This document shows, in pieces, positions 8,694 to 16,733 of a stretch of DNA of 64,000 bases. The translations under genes and the position numbers were made by a program. The notes beneath the pieces were generated by a model. The model saw only the letters and a program-made list of their open reading frames with translations. It did no database searches and was not told the origin of the DNA. The first letter of the stretch is position 1. Each line of letters opens with the position of its first letter. Origin of the DNA: Pseudomonas rhizosphaerae (GTDB taxonomy: Bacteria > Pseudomonadota > Gammaproteobacteria > Pseudomonadales > Pseudomonadaceae); NCBI RefSeq assembly GCF_000761155.1, contig NZ_CP009533.1, positions 310,001 to 374,000 on the forward strand, written 5' to 3'.

Positions 8694-8900
8694 ATGGTCA
8701 AGCCGACCCCCGATCCACCCGTTGTCAATCTCCCTCCCGATCACCCGTTGTTTCATTTTTCCTCGGACCTTTCTGAAACCGACGGCGATGTATTGGCCGA
8801 GCGTTTCAGGCGTCAGCGTGTCGTGATGGAGCAAGCGCGGCGCAATGCGCAACGTGAGAGTCAGCCGCTGCGGCGCTTTTGGCAGTTTTGGCGGCAGTAG
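8694..8900 (+). CDS. Small hypothetical protein behind the structured leader
   Basis: A 68-residue protein starting MVKPTPDPP, an N-terminus seen in small Pseudomonas-specific proteins (DUF6124-like openings); the rest is short, arginine-rich and ends RRFWQFWRQ. No catalytic motif, signal peptide or membrane segment is visible. The ATG follows CAGGAGTTGCACC. Its location directly downstream of the C4-like RNA indicates post-transcriptional control. Function unknown. Confidence 0.6.
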   Translation: MVKPTPDPPVVNLPPDHPLFHFSSDLSETDGDVLAERFRRQRVVMEQARRNAQRESQPLRRFWQFWRQ

Positions 8901-8908
8901 ATTGCAGC

Positions 8909-8941
8909 AGGGCTTTCGCGGGCAGAGCCCGCTCCCACAGG
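8909..8941. repeat. REP-like palindromic repeat
   Basis: TTTCGCGGGCAGAGCCCGCT contains the stem GCGGGC-AGA-GCCCGC followed by CCCACA, the common Pseudomonas extragenic palindrome. An almost identical copy lies near 53102-53128. Confidence 0.75.
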
Positions 8942-9008
8942 GGTCTGACATAGCAGACCGGCAATAGGTATGCCTGTGCAGGGTTTATCGTTGATAAGGA
9001 GTTTGACC

Positions 9009-9263
9009 ATGATCGATATCACAGAAACGAACGTCTTGCCGTTCGGCCACTTTGGCTCAGACAAGCAGCCGATATTCAGTGTCAATTCGGGCGTCGCGTT
9101 GGAAGATGCTTTGACGCAATTGTCCCACTTGCTCACATGCGCTCACGCTTCGGCGTCCGAAATGGGCGATACCCGAGTGGTAGATCCAGGACTGCTCGGT
9201 GCTACGGTGCACTGTATTGAAGGCGCGAAGGCATTGGTGGATGCGTTGCTGATTCGTGGCTAG
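9009..9263 (+). CDS. DUF3077-family small protein
   Basis: An 84-residue protein with the DUF3077 pattern PIFSVNSGVALEDALTQLSHLLTCA, common in Pseudomonas and without known function. The ATG at 9009 has AAGGAG eight bases upstream, so an in-frame earlier start is not needed. A decayed copy of its 3' end lies at 11281-11322. A strong hairpin follows 14 bases after the stop. Confidence 0.75.
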   Translation: MIDITETNVLPFGHFGSDKQPIFSVNSGVALEDALTQLSHLLTCAHASASEMGDTRVVDPGLLGATVHCIEGAKALVDALLIRG

Positions 9264-9277
9264 CGATCTCTCGGAGA

Positions 9278-9304
9278 GCGGCGCGATTTTCGGAATCGCG
9301 CCGC
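9278..9304 (+). terminator. Hairpin after DUF3077 gene
   Basis: GCGGCGCGATT and AATCGCGCCGC form a perfect 11-base-pair stem around a 5-base loop. There is no T-tract, so intrinsic termination is uncertain. A near-copy follows the DUF3077 remnant at 11408-11430. Confidence 0.45.
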
Positions 9305-9551
9305 AGCACGCTGCCAACTGTGCTGGCGCGGCTAGGCAGTCATCCTTGACGATCCGCTTTGTCTCACGTGCCGGGAACTGCTCAAGAGCATGAGCAGAAA
9401 AGTCGCGCTTCAGGTTGATGGCGACCTACTGCCAATCATTCAGCAGTGCATGGCGGCGCAGGCTCAGCACGGTGGATGGTGTCGAGTCGAAGAAGGGCAT
9501 AACCAGGCGTTCAAGCGCCAAGTAATCGGCTATCAATGGTCAGGAGACAAG

Positions 9552-9878
9552 ATGTTTATCAAGTCATCAATAGGGTTGCTGCTTGCATGCATGCTCATGC
9601 CCAGCGCAGATGCGGCAAGCCGTTGCGGAACAAGGCTGGTCAATCCAGGAGACAAGCTTGATGACGTTTTGCAGTCGTGCGGTAGGCCAGTTGCGCAGGC
9701 TAGCGATGGTCCGGTGGTGCGCAACAATGGTGTGCCAAGAGAGGGCTCGCAAAAAACGGATGTGGTCGTCTATGGCCCGAGGGGCGGGGCCTATCAGTAC
9801 ATGCTGTTCATCAATGACGAGTTGATCAAGGTTGACGTTCGCAGGGAGGCGCCCACCGGGAATATTCTCAAATGGTGA
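9552..9878 (+). CDS. DUF2845-family secreted protein
   Basis: A 108-residue protein with a classical signal peptide (FIKSSIGLLLACMLMPSADA, cleavage after ADA) and a mature part beginning SRCGTRLVNPGDKLDDVLQSCGRP, the DUF2845 pattern with paired cysteines. The ATG at 9552 follows AGGAGACAAG. The frame is open upstream to 9390, but an earlier start would bury the signal peptide. A periplasmic location is predicted; function unknown. The interval 9305-9551 holds no other gene. Confidence 0.7.
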   Translation: MFIKSSIGLLLACMLMPSADAASRCGTRLVNPGDKLDDVLQSCGRPVAQASDGPVVRNNGVPREGSQKTDVVVYGPRGGAYQYMLFINDELIKVDVRREAPTGNILKW

Positions 9879-10033
9879 GCCTTGATTTCCTACTTCCGTG
9901 TTCAGGTCAGTGCCGGCGCGACCGAGCCATCGCTCAACCATTGCCTGAGCGTCCGCAGGAGCTGCATGACGTTCAGGGCTTTGAAGACCACGCGACAGAA
10001 AATTAGGGGCTACAGTGCTTTTCGCCTCCCATT

Positions 10034-10486
10034 CTATTCAGTGAGGCGGCGATACTGTTGGCCAACGAATGTCGTTACCACAATAAGCCAGGCGATCCAG
10101 GCGCAGACTATCTGCCAATGTCCTATCGCCGTTACGTCGCCCATGAAGAAGCCGACGGAGACGGAAAAAAGCAGGAGTGATACGCCTGCCAACAGCACTC
10201 GCGGAACGCCGACTACGATACGCCACCAGTTACCGGGGGCAAATCTGCGGGCAATCCAGCGATTGAGTGCTGTTATTGCTGAAAGGACAACAGCCAAAAT
10301 GATCAGCAGCAGAGGGATCATGACGAGCGCCATGGCAGGCTCAACCTCGCCGCCGTCCTCTCCGGGCGTGTAGTGGGCCGCATGCCACATGTCCTGACAC
10401 AGGACTGACAGGACGGGGATCACGACTATTGGAGCAATCGGAAATATCAACATGTTCACGATTGCGCGGTTGTCCTGGGGGTTCAT
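10034..10486 (-). CDS. Small multi-pass membrane protein, unknown
   Basis: A 150-residue protein with four predicted membrane segments (around residues 10-30, 50-73, 90-115 and 123-143). The ATG at 10486 follows AAGGAGATGAG. It lies downstream of another small membrane protein gene and the L31-type gene on the same strand, separated by about 110 bases, so it may belong to the same transcript. No family recognised. Confidence 0.55.
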   Translation of the reverse strand: MNPQDNRAIVNMLIFPIAPIVVIPVLSVLCQDMWHAAHYTPGEDGGEVEPAMALVMIPLLLIILAVVLSAITALNRWIARRFAPGNWWRIVVGVPRVLLAGVSLLLFSVSVGFFMGDVTAIGHWQIVCAWIAWLIVVTTFVGQQYRRLTE

Positions 10487-10596
10487 CTCTCATCTCCTTA
10501 TGAAGGATCTTGGTCATCAGAGCGCCTATGATGACTTCATCGCCGCGAGACTGTAAGGATCAATGCAGATCGAAGGGGCCAGTGATTTGCCCTCAT

Positions 10597-10935
10597 TCAG
10601 CCGATGCACCAACGCCGTAGCCTTCCGGACAACCAGGAAACCACCACGGCAGGAATGGAAAGAAGGATCACGTAGATGAACCCGGCAGCCAGCAGCGGTG
10701 ATGCGCCGGCCGACGCTACCGCCACCGGAAGTTGAGCGAACATCACTATCGCGCCTGCCGTCAGGCTGAAACGCAGAAACGTTGCGCCCAGAATACCTGA
10801 CAGCACCAATGCTGCCGGGTAGACGGTGGTCCAGAAACTGGCAGCGTCCCACGGCTCCGCGGTATCCGTGAACCAAGACGCGGCAGCCCAGAAAGCGATG
10901 CTCATAATCCAGATCAAAATCATGTTCACGAACAT
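10597..10935 (-). CDS. Small multi-pass membrane protein, unknown
   Basis: A 112-residue hydrophobic protein with four likely membrane segments and an arginine-rich C-terminus (SGRLRRWCIG). Adjacent GTG and ATG codons at 10938 and 10935 can both start it. It begins about a dozen bases after the stop of the L31-type gene, so the two are probably co-transcribed and could share Zur control. Function unknown. Confidence 0.5.
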   Translation of the reverse strand: MFVNMILIWIMSIAFWAAASWFTDTAEPWDAASFWTTVYPAALVLSGILGATFLRFSLTAGAIVMFAQLPVAVASAGASPLLAAGFIYVILLSIPAVVVSWLSGRLRRWCIG

Positions 10936-10949
10936 CACTCGTTGGGCGT

Positions 10950-11207
10950 CTACCGATTGGTAGTGAACCCGGCAAAACGCTTGTTGAAGCCGGCGATACG
11001 TCCTTCCGCCTGTGTCTTGCGAACCTGGCCGGTATACACCGGATGTGAAGCGCTCGACACATCAAGGGCAACATACGGGTACTCGTTGCCATCCGTGTGA
11101 GTCTGGGTTCGAGTCGTTTCTACCGTAGAACCGATCAGGAAGTAAACGTCGGCGGCAGTGTCGTGGAACAGGACTGTTCGATAGTCAGGATGAATTCCAG
11201 ATTTCAT
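10950..11207 (-). CDS. rpmE2: 50S ribosomal protein L31 type B (zinc-independent)
   Basis: An 85-residue L31 paralogue: [20 protein letters not shown], then [19 protein letters not shown] and FNKRFAGF. It lacks the CxxC zinc ribbon of the housekeeping L31, so it can replace L31 on the ribosome under zinc starvation and release zinc. The ATG at 11207 gives the family's normal N-terminus; upstream in-frame codons run through the operator. A perfect Zur-type palindrome sits 25 bases upstream, which fits the known regulation of this family. Confidence 0.92.
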   Translation of the reverse strand: MKSGIHPDYRTVLFHDTAADVYFLIGSTVETTRTQTHTDGNEYPYVALDVSSASHPVYTGQVRKTQAEGRIAGFNKRFAGFTTNR

Positions 11208-11231
11208 AATCATTACCTCGCGCCATTTGTA

Positions 11232-11250
11232 GATGTTATACCGTAACATC
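11232..11250. promoter_or_regulatory. Zur operator upstream of rpmE2
   Basis: GATGTTATACCGTAACATC has perfect 7-base arms (GATGTTA/TAACATC) around 5 bases. This matches the AT-rich palindromes bound by the zinc repressor Zur in Pseudomonas and related bacteria. It lies 25 bases upstream of the rpmE2 start, so zinc-bound Zur would block its promoter. Confidence 0.8.
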
Positions 11251-11280
11251 TGCATAGGAAGCTGTCGATGGGTCTCTATC

Positions 11281-11322
11281 AGTCCGAAGGCGTTGGTGGA
11301 TGCGCTGCTGATTTGCGACTAA
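11281..11322 (+). pseudogene. Remnant of a second DUF3077 gene, 3' end only
   Basis: The sequence GAAGGCGTTGGTGGATGCGC and the following CTGCTGATTTGCGACTAA closely match the last 45 bases of the intact DUF3077 gene (9219-9263), with a stop at the corresponding place. Upstream homology stops abruptly, so this is a truncated duplicate. Confidence 0.6.
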
Positions 11323-11407
11323 GCAGCAGTAGCGGCGCAGCGGCGCTGGGGAATCCCAAGTAGGTGGCGCACATCAAGGAATCGCGCCACAGATTGCGCC
11401 AGATGTT

Positions 11408-11430
11408 GGCGCGATTCTCGAAATCGCGCC
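11408..11430 (+). repeat. Hairpin following the DUF3077 remnant
   Basis: GGCGCGATT-CTCGA-AATCGCGCC forms a 9-base-pair stem nearly identical to that at 9278-9304. Further AATCGCGCC copies occur between 11360 and 11465, giving a small cluster of related short repeats. Confidence 0.55.
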
Positions 11431-11485
11431 ACAATTGCGCCACGCCTTTATCGAATCGCGCCAAATATCAGCTCACGCGTAGCTT

Positions 11486-12217
11486 TCACACCAAGCTGAA
11501 AATACTCGCTTCCCCAGTCTGCATGTCATAGGCGACTAACGCTTCCTGAACGGCATCGGCGCTGCACACGATTTCACCCTGTCTGTTCCAGACGGCGGAA
11601 CAGCCCGCCGCAACACAGTCATCGGCGGCCCCTACACAGTTTGCCATCAGTACCGTCATGGAATGCTTTTTAGCAATCATCGGATAATGCTCGTTAGCCA
11701 AGGCAGTCCCGCGTTCAGACTTCGCCACGCTTGCCAGATACACCTGAGCACCCGACTGTGCAGCTTCTTGGGCGTGGCTTGGCTGCAGTGATTCGTAGCA
11801 AATAGCAGGGGCCAAGACGACATCTGCGTGATTCAGCACAAGCTTGCGGCTACCGGCGGCGAAGAACGGTAATTCGTCGGCATGCAGAAGCTGTTTTGAG
11901 TAGCAGGTACGCGGCTGTCCAGGCTGGAAACTGATCATGCTGATTTCGATACCCTCGCGTCCCTGGGTGGGCGCGCCCACGGCGATGAGCATCCCATATC
12001 GATCGCTCAGTTGCTGGAACTCATCAAGACGGCTATCGCTCGTATCCATCGCCAAGGTATCAGCCAGCCTTGGCTCGTAACCGGTGAGGGAAAGCTCGGG
12101 AAAGAGCACGAGATTGGCGCCCAAATTTGCGGCCTGCTGGATGGCAGCCATATGTTTGGCGATGTTTGCTTCACAGTCGCCCGGTACGGGGCGGATTTGC
12201 GCGGCGATCAGCTTCAT
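11486..12217 (-). CDS. Carbon-nitrogen hydrolase (nitrilase superfamily)
   Basis: A 243-residue cytosolic amidase-like hydrolase with the complete catalytic triad of the superfamily: Glu41 in LVLFPELSLTGYE, Lys109 in CYSKQLLH and Cys140 in APAICYESLQ. The ATG at 12217 gives the standard beta-strand start MKLIAAQIRPVPGD. It is divergent from the chemoreceptor gene at 12412. The substrate is unknown; the family covers omega-amidases, N-carbamoyl amidases and related enzymes. Confidence 0.85.
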   Translation of the reverse strand: MKLIAAQIRPVPGDCEANIAKHMAAIQQAANLGANLVLFPELSLTGYEPRLADTLAMDTSDSRLDEFQQLSDRYGMLIAVGAPTQGREGIEISMISFQPGQPRTCYSKQLLHADELPFFAAGSRKLVLNHADVVLAPAICYESLQPSHAQEAAQSGAQVYLASVAKSERGTALANEHYPMIAKKHSMTVLMANCVGAADDCVAAGCSAVWNRQGEIVCSADAVQEALVAYDMQTGEASIFSLV

Positions 12218-12411
12218 TTGCTCTTTCTCTTCAACGTGTAGTGACGGCTCTGAGGCGAATGAATCTGTGCCGAGAGCGAACTCAAAAAATACAGGGCTAG
12301 CTTGCACCAAACTGTGCGCTGATCGCCCAGCTTCTCGGCAAGCCGCTCAAGTTTCAACGCCTGGCGTGGATAGCGTATTACAACAATCTATTCGCAGTCC
12401 GGAGCTTCTAC

Positions 12412-14037
12412 ATGTTCTCCCACTTGAAAGTCCGCACAGGCATGATCGGCGTGTTGGTGTTATTCGTTATCGCGCTGATGTTCTCGATCGTCAACAGTTG
12501 GTCATCAGCGGTGCGCAGCTATGATCAGGTCGACGAGCTCAGGCACACTTCACAACAGATTGACGGCATCAACAATTCCCTGCTGTTGGCCATCCGTACC
12601 AGTGCCAATGTGTCATCGGCGTTCATCGAAACCGTGGGCGGTCGATTCGAGGATGCAGAAGCCCGGCTGGTGCGCAGTGAAGGCATCTGGAACGATGCCA
12701 TTGCCAAACTCAATGCCTCGACGGCCGATATACGCGACCCGAAACTTCAGGCGCTCGCCGACGACTTGAAGGCCGCGTTCGCCGAGTACGGCACCGCCAT
12801 CGTCGGCCAGCGCGCCGCCACTCGTGCACGCTCGGCGGACCAGTATTTCGTGGTCAACATCAGCGCTGGCAAGGGCATGACCAAACTTCAGGAAATCCGC
12901 GTGAATCTGGTCGGCGCCCTGGATGCTCGTGCCGCTGAGATCAACCAGGACGCCAGTGACCGCCTGGCGACCGCCAAGCGGCTATCCCTGGCACTGGCGT
13001 GTATCACGCTGGCGCTGGCGGTGATTTGCTGGATGTTCATCTCCGGCCGTGTACTGCGCCCGCTTCGTGAAGCCGGCGAGCACTTCAAACGCATCGCCAA
13101 CGGCGACCTGACCCAAGAGGTCGTGGCCACGGGCCGCAACGAGATCGGTGACTTGTTCGTCGAGCTTCAGCGCATGCAAGCCAGCCAGCGCAACACCCTG
13201 ATCCTGATTTCCGGTTCCGCGACCCAGCTGGCCTCGGCGGCCGAAGAGCTCAACGCGGTGACCGAAGAAAGCAACCGTGGCCTGCAGCAACAAGACATGC
13301 AACTTGAACAAGCCGCCACTGCAGTCAACCAGATGACCAGCGCCGTCGAAGAAGTCGCGCGCAATGCCGTGTCCACTTCGCAAGCGGCGACAGCGTCAAA
13401 CACGCTGTCGGAGAAAAGCCGTCAACAGGTTCGCGAAAACATCGCCGGTACTCAGTTGATGACAACTGAAATCCAGGGCAGCGCAGAGCGTATCCAGCAA
13501 CTGGCCGGCGAAGTACGCAACATCGGCAAGGTACTGGACGTTATCCGTGCCGTGTCGGAGCAGACCAACCTGCTGGCCCTCAATGCCGCCATTGAGGCCG
13601 CCCGTGCCGGTGAGGCGGGGCGCGGTTTTGCCGTGGTCGCCGATGAGGTGCGAACGCTCGCCTATCGCACTCAGGAGTCCACCCGCGAGATCGAGCAGAT
13701 GATCGGCAGCGTGCAGACCACTGCCGAGCAAGCTGTCGACTCGATGCGCGATAGCACCCTGCGTGCGCAAGGGACTCTGGAAATCACACAAGCCTGCGGC
13801 GCGGTACTGGAAGACATCTTTGCTGCCATCGGTCAGATCAACGAACGCAATCTGGTCATCGCCAGTGCCGCGGAAGAGCAGGCTCAGGTCGCCCGTGAAG
13901 TGGACAGCAACCTGGTCGCCATTCGTGACCTGTCCGCGCAGTCTGCGGCCGGCGCCCTGCAGACCAATGCGGCAAGTCACGAGCTGTCGCGTCTGGCGGT
14001 CGAATTGAACGACCTCGTGTCTCGTTTTCGTACCTGA
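12412..14037 (+). CDS. Methyl-accepting chemotaxis protein
   Basis: A 541-residue transmembrane chemoreceptor: membrane segment near residues 10-30, a periplasmic four-helix-bundle type sensor domain to about 188, a second membrane segment (about 190-212), HAMP domain (RVLRPLREAGEHFKRIANGD), then a long signalling helix pair. The CheW/CheA contact tip EQTNLLALNAAIEAARAGEA lies near residue 385. The protein has no C-terminal CheB/CheR tether pentapeptide. The ligand cannot be predicted. The ATG is preceded by GGAGCTTCTAC. Confidence 0.93.
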   Translation: MFSHLKVRTGMIGVLVLFVIALMFSIVNSWSSAVRSYDQVDELRHTSQQIDGINNSLLLAIRTSANVSSAFIETVGGRFEDAEARLVRSEGIWNDAIAKLNASTADIRDPKLQALADDLKAAFAEYGTAIVGQRAATRARSADQYFVVNISAGKGMTKLQEIRVNLVGALDARAAEINQDASDRLATAKRLSLALACITLALAVICWMFISGRVLRPLREAGEHFKRIANGDLTQEVVATGRNEIGDLFVELQRMQASQRNTLILISGSATQLASAAEELNAVTEESNRGLQQQDMQLEQAATAVNQMTSAVEEVARNAVSTSQAATASNTLSEKSRQQVRENIAGTQLMTTEIQGSAERIQQLAGEVRNIGKVLDVIRAVSEQTNLLALNAAIEAARAGEAGRGFAVVADEVRTLAYRTQESTREIEQMIGSVQTTAEQAVDSMRDSTLRAQGTLEITQACGAVLEDIFAAIGQINERNLVIASAAEEQAQVAREVDSNLVAIRDLSAQSAAGALQTNAASHELSRLAVELNDLVSRFRT

Positions 14038-14048
14038 GTGAACCGAGA

Positions 14049-15401
14049 TCAGATATAGGCTCCGACCACCCGCTTTACGGTGGTCAGCGCCTCACGCAGT
14101 GTCTCCATGCTCACCGAACCGAGCGCCAGCCGTATGGCATGAGGGACATGAGCCGAGGTGCAGAACGGCTCGGCCGTCGAGACCGACACGTGTTCGCGCA
14201 TCAATTCCAGGGTGACCTGGTCCGCCCTTGCGTCCTCCGCCAGCGGCAGCCACAGAAAGTACGAAGCGGGGTGACGTATCACGGGCAACCCTGACAGCAG
14301 CGAGTCGGCCAACGCCTGCCGGGCTCGGGCATCTGCGCGCTTTTGCGTTTCCAGTGCGGCGACCGTGCCATCGTCGAGCCAAACGCAGGTGATGGCCGTC
14401 ATGACGCCTGGGGTGTTCCAGGTCGTGGCCTTGACCGTGCGCTTCAAAGCGTCCAATCGGTCCATCGGCGCTGCGACGTAGCCGACGCGCAATCCAGTGG
14501 CGATGTTCTTGGAAAACCCCGACACATAAAGGGTTCTTTCAGGCGCCAACTCGATGATCGGCGGAGGAGGATCCTGCACCAGAAACGCGTAGGCTGCATC
14601 CTCGATGATTGTCAGATCATGTGCGCGGGCGATCGCCACCAGGCGCTCGCGGTGATCGGTCGGCAGCACCCAACCCAATGGGTTATGCAACGTGGGCATG
14701 GTGTACACGGCGCGCACTGGACGACGGCGGCAGAGCGAGGCGAGGGCATCCAGATCCGGCCCTTGGGCCGTGACAGGAACGGGCACCACTTCAAGGTGCA
14801 ATGTTTTGGCCAGCAGCTTGAACCCCGGATAGGTCAGTGCATCGGCCGCAATCACGTCCCCCGGTTGCAGCAACGCCATCAAGCTCACCGCCAAACCATG
14901 TTGGGCGCCACTGACAATCAGAATCTGCTCGGCATCGACCGTGACGCCATGCTGGAGGAGATGACGGGCGATAGAAGCCCGTTCATGCAAGCGGCCCGCA
15001 TGTGGCTGATAGCGCAAATGAGCTTCCAGGTCGCCGGACAGCGCCAGTTGGCGCAGGGCCCCGCGCAACAGATCGGCTTGCCCCGGCATGGCCGGATAGT
15101 TGAAATTGAGGTCGATCACGCCCGCCGCAACGTCCGGCTGATCGATGCCTTGTCCGGGCGGCAACGACGTCTCGCGCACGAACGTCCCGCGCCCGGTTTC
15201 CCCGCTGACCAGTCCCATGGCCTCCAATTCGGCATACACCCGGCTGGCGGTGACCAGGGCCAAGCCATGGGTGGCCGCAAGTTGGCGATGGGTCGGCAAA
15301 CGCGTACCCGGCGGCAAACGCCCGGCGCGGATATCGGCTGCAAAGGTGTCCACCAACGACTTGTACCGGGAGCCCGCCATCTCGAAATGTATCCATGACA
15401 A
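14049..15401 (-). CDS. MocR-type GntR/aminotransferase-fold regulator
   Basis: About 450 residues: an N-terminal GntR winged HTH (DIRAGRLPPGTRLPTHRQLA) followed by a fold-type I aminotransferase-like domain. The PLP lysine is expected in YVSGFSKNIATGLRVGY. MocR proteins use PLP as effector and usually regulate a divergent neighbour, here the EamA exporter at 15470. The first possible start is a TTG at 15401; an ATG at 15380 (443 residues) is a plausible alternative, as the TTG lies inside an inverted repeat. Confidence 0.88.
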   Translation of the reverse strand: MSWIHFEMAGSRYKSLVDTFAADIRAGRLPPGTRLPTHRQLAATHGLALVTASRVYAELEAMGLVSGETGRGTFVRETSLPPGQGIDQPDVAAGVIDLNFNYPAMPGQADLLRGALRQLALSGDLEAHLRYQPHAGRLHERASIARHLLQHGVTVDAEQILIVSGAQHGLAVSLMALLQPGDVIAADALTYPGFKLLAKTLHLEVVPVPVTAQGPDLDALASLCRRRPVRAVYTMPTLHNPLGWVLPTDHRERLVAIARAHDLTIIEDAAYAFLVQDPPPPIIELAPERTLYVSGFSKNIATGLRVGYVAAPMDRLDALKRTVKATTWNTPGVMTAITCVWLDDGTVAALETQKRADARARQALADSLLSGLPVIRHPASYFLWLPLAEDARADQVTLELMREHVSVSTAEPFCTSAHVPHAIRLALGSVSMETLREALTTVKRVVGAYI

Positions 15402-15414
15402 TTTTTTGATTGTC
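15397..15414. promoter_or_regulatory. Inverted repeat between mocR-type gene and exporter
   Basis: GACAAT-TTTTTG-ATTGTC, 6-base arms, lies in the divergent intergenic region and overlaps the first possible regulator start. It is a reasonable operator candidate for the MocR protein, unproven. Confidence 0.4.
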
Positions 15415-15469
15415 GTGATAGTCGGTCATAGGATGCGCTGCACGCAACCCAGCGCAGAGTGGACGCACT

Positions 15470-16384
15470 ATGGAACGCACCTCTAACCAGAACCCGGCAA
15501 CAGAGAAACCCGCGAGCGGTGTGATCAATGGCCTCATTGGTGTCGTGATCTTCAGCGGTTCACTTCCCGCTACGCGTATCGCGGTGCTGGAATTCGACCC
15601 GGTCTTTCTGACCGTGGCGCGGGCAGCCATCGCCGGCGTGCTTGCGCTGTGTCTGCTCTTGCTGTTCAAGGAACAGCGACCGGCCCGCCGGCAGATACTG
15701 TCGTTGATCATCGTGGCGATGGGCGTTGTGATCGGTTTTCCGCTGCTGACGGCCCTGGCATTGCAACACGTGACGTCGGCCCATTCCATCGTGTTCGTCG
15801 GCCTGCTACCGCTGGCCACCGCCGTGTTCGGTGTCCTGCGCGGTGGTGAACGTCCTCGGCCGGCGTTCTGGTTTTTCTCGGTGCTGGGCAGTCTGCTGGT
15901 CATCGGGTTCGCCGTCACCCAGGGACTGAACGCCTCACCGACCGGCGACATTCTGATGCTCCTGGCCATTCTGGCCTGCGGCCTCGGCTATGCCGAAGGG
16001 GCGAAGATTTCCAAGACATTGGGTGGTTGGCAGGTGATCTGCTGGGCGCTGGTGTTGTCGCTGCCGGTCGTGATGCCTTTGACCGCGTGGTTGGCGCCCG
16101 TGTCGTTTTCGCGCATCAGCACACCGGCCTGGTTGAGCCTGGCGTACGTGTCGCTGTTCAGCATGCTGATCGGCTTCGTGTTCTGGTATCGCGGCCTGGT
16201 GCAGGGCGGCATCGCAGCGGTCGGCCAGCTTCAGTTGCTGCAACCGTTCTTTGGCCTGGCGCTGGCCGCCGCACTCCTGCACGAACAGGTCAGCCTCGGC
16301 ATGTTCGGCGTCACCGTTGCGGTGATCCTGTGTGTCGCCGGCGCCAGGCGTTACGGCCGGATCAATCCTCTTCCTTCACGGTAG
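15470..16384 (+). CDS. EamA/DMT-family exporter
   Basis: A 304-residue inner-membrane protein with ten hydrophobic segments in two five-helix EamA repeats, typical of drug/metabolite exporters such as RhaT or YdcZ relatives. It is divergent from the MocR-type regulator, a frequent pairing in which the regulator senses an amino compound and controls efflux. Its 3' end overlaps the convergent lipoprotein gene by 23 bases. The cargo is unknown. Confidence 0.88.
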   Translation: MERTSNQNPATEKPASGVINGLIGVVIFSGSLPATRIAVLEFDPVFLTVARAAIAGVLALCLLLLFKEQRPARRQILSLIIVAMGVVIGFPLLTALALQHVTSAHSIVFVGLLPLATAVFGVLRGGERPRPAFWFFSVLGSLLVIGFAVTQGLNASPTGDILMLLAILACGLGYAEGAKISKTLGGWQVICWALVLSLPVVMPLTAWLAPVSFSRISTPAWLSLAYVSLFSMLIGFVFWYRGLVQGGIAAVGQLQLLQPFFGLALAAALLHEQVSLGMFGVTVAVILCVAGARRYGRINPLPSR

Positions 16385-16586
16385 CGACTTCATTCGCCTT
16401 GACCTTCACATGCTTGCCCGACACGTCTTCAAATTCATAGAAGCCATCCTTCGTCTTGGTGTCAGGCACGTCCTTGGTAATGTACTGTGTCCCGTCCTGC
16501 AACGTGACGACCGTGTTGGTGGAGCAACCGGCCAACGTGGCGGCGCACAGAAACGCAGCGCCATAGTAGAAGGTTTTCAGTTTCAT
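16362..16586 (-). CDS. YgdI/YgdR-like small lipoprotein (DUF903)
   Basis: A 74-residue lipoprotein: signal peptide MKLKTFYYGAAFLCAATLAGC with lipobox LAGC, then the DUF903 SH3-like core VVTLQDGTQYITKDVPDTKT and YEFEDVSGKHVKVKANEV. Residue +2 after the cysteine is Ser, which favours outer-membrane sorting. The ATG at 16586 starts a proper signal peptide. Its 3' end overlaps the convergent exporter gene. Function unknown. Confidence 0.85.
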   Translation of the reverse strand: MKLKTFYYGAAFLCAATLAGCSTNTVVTLQDGTQYITKDVPDTKTKDGFYEFEDVSGKHVKVKANEVATVKEED

Positions 16587-16733
16587 GAAGTTGACCTTGT
16601 TCTGGATGTCCGAAGTTATCTGCGCAAACACAGACTTCGATGCTGATGCCTTGTCCGAGTTCCAGAACGGCCAGCTCGTCGATGGTCCGCCCAGAGCAAT
16701 CGGATACATTCACGTCACGTGACTGGAGGACCC

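Noticed and set aside
9390..9551. Longer start for the DUF2845 protein
   Set aside because: It would place 54 residues before a clear signal peptide that has its own Shine-Dalgarno.
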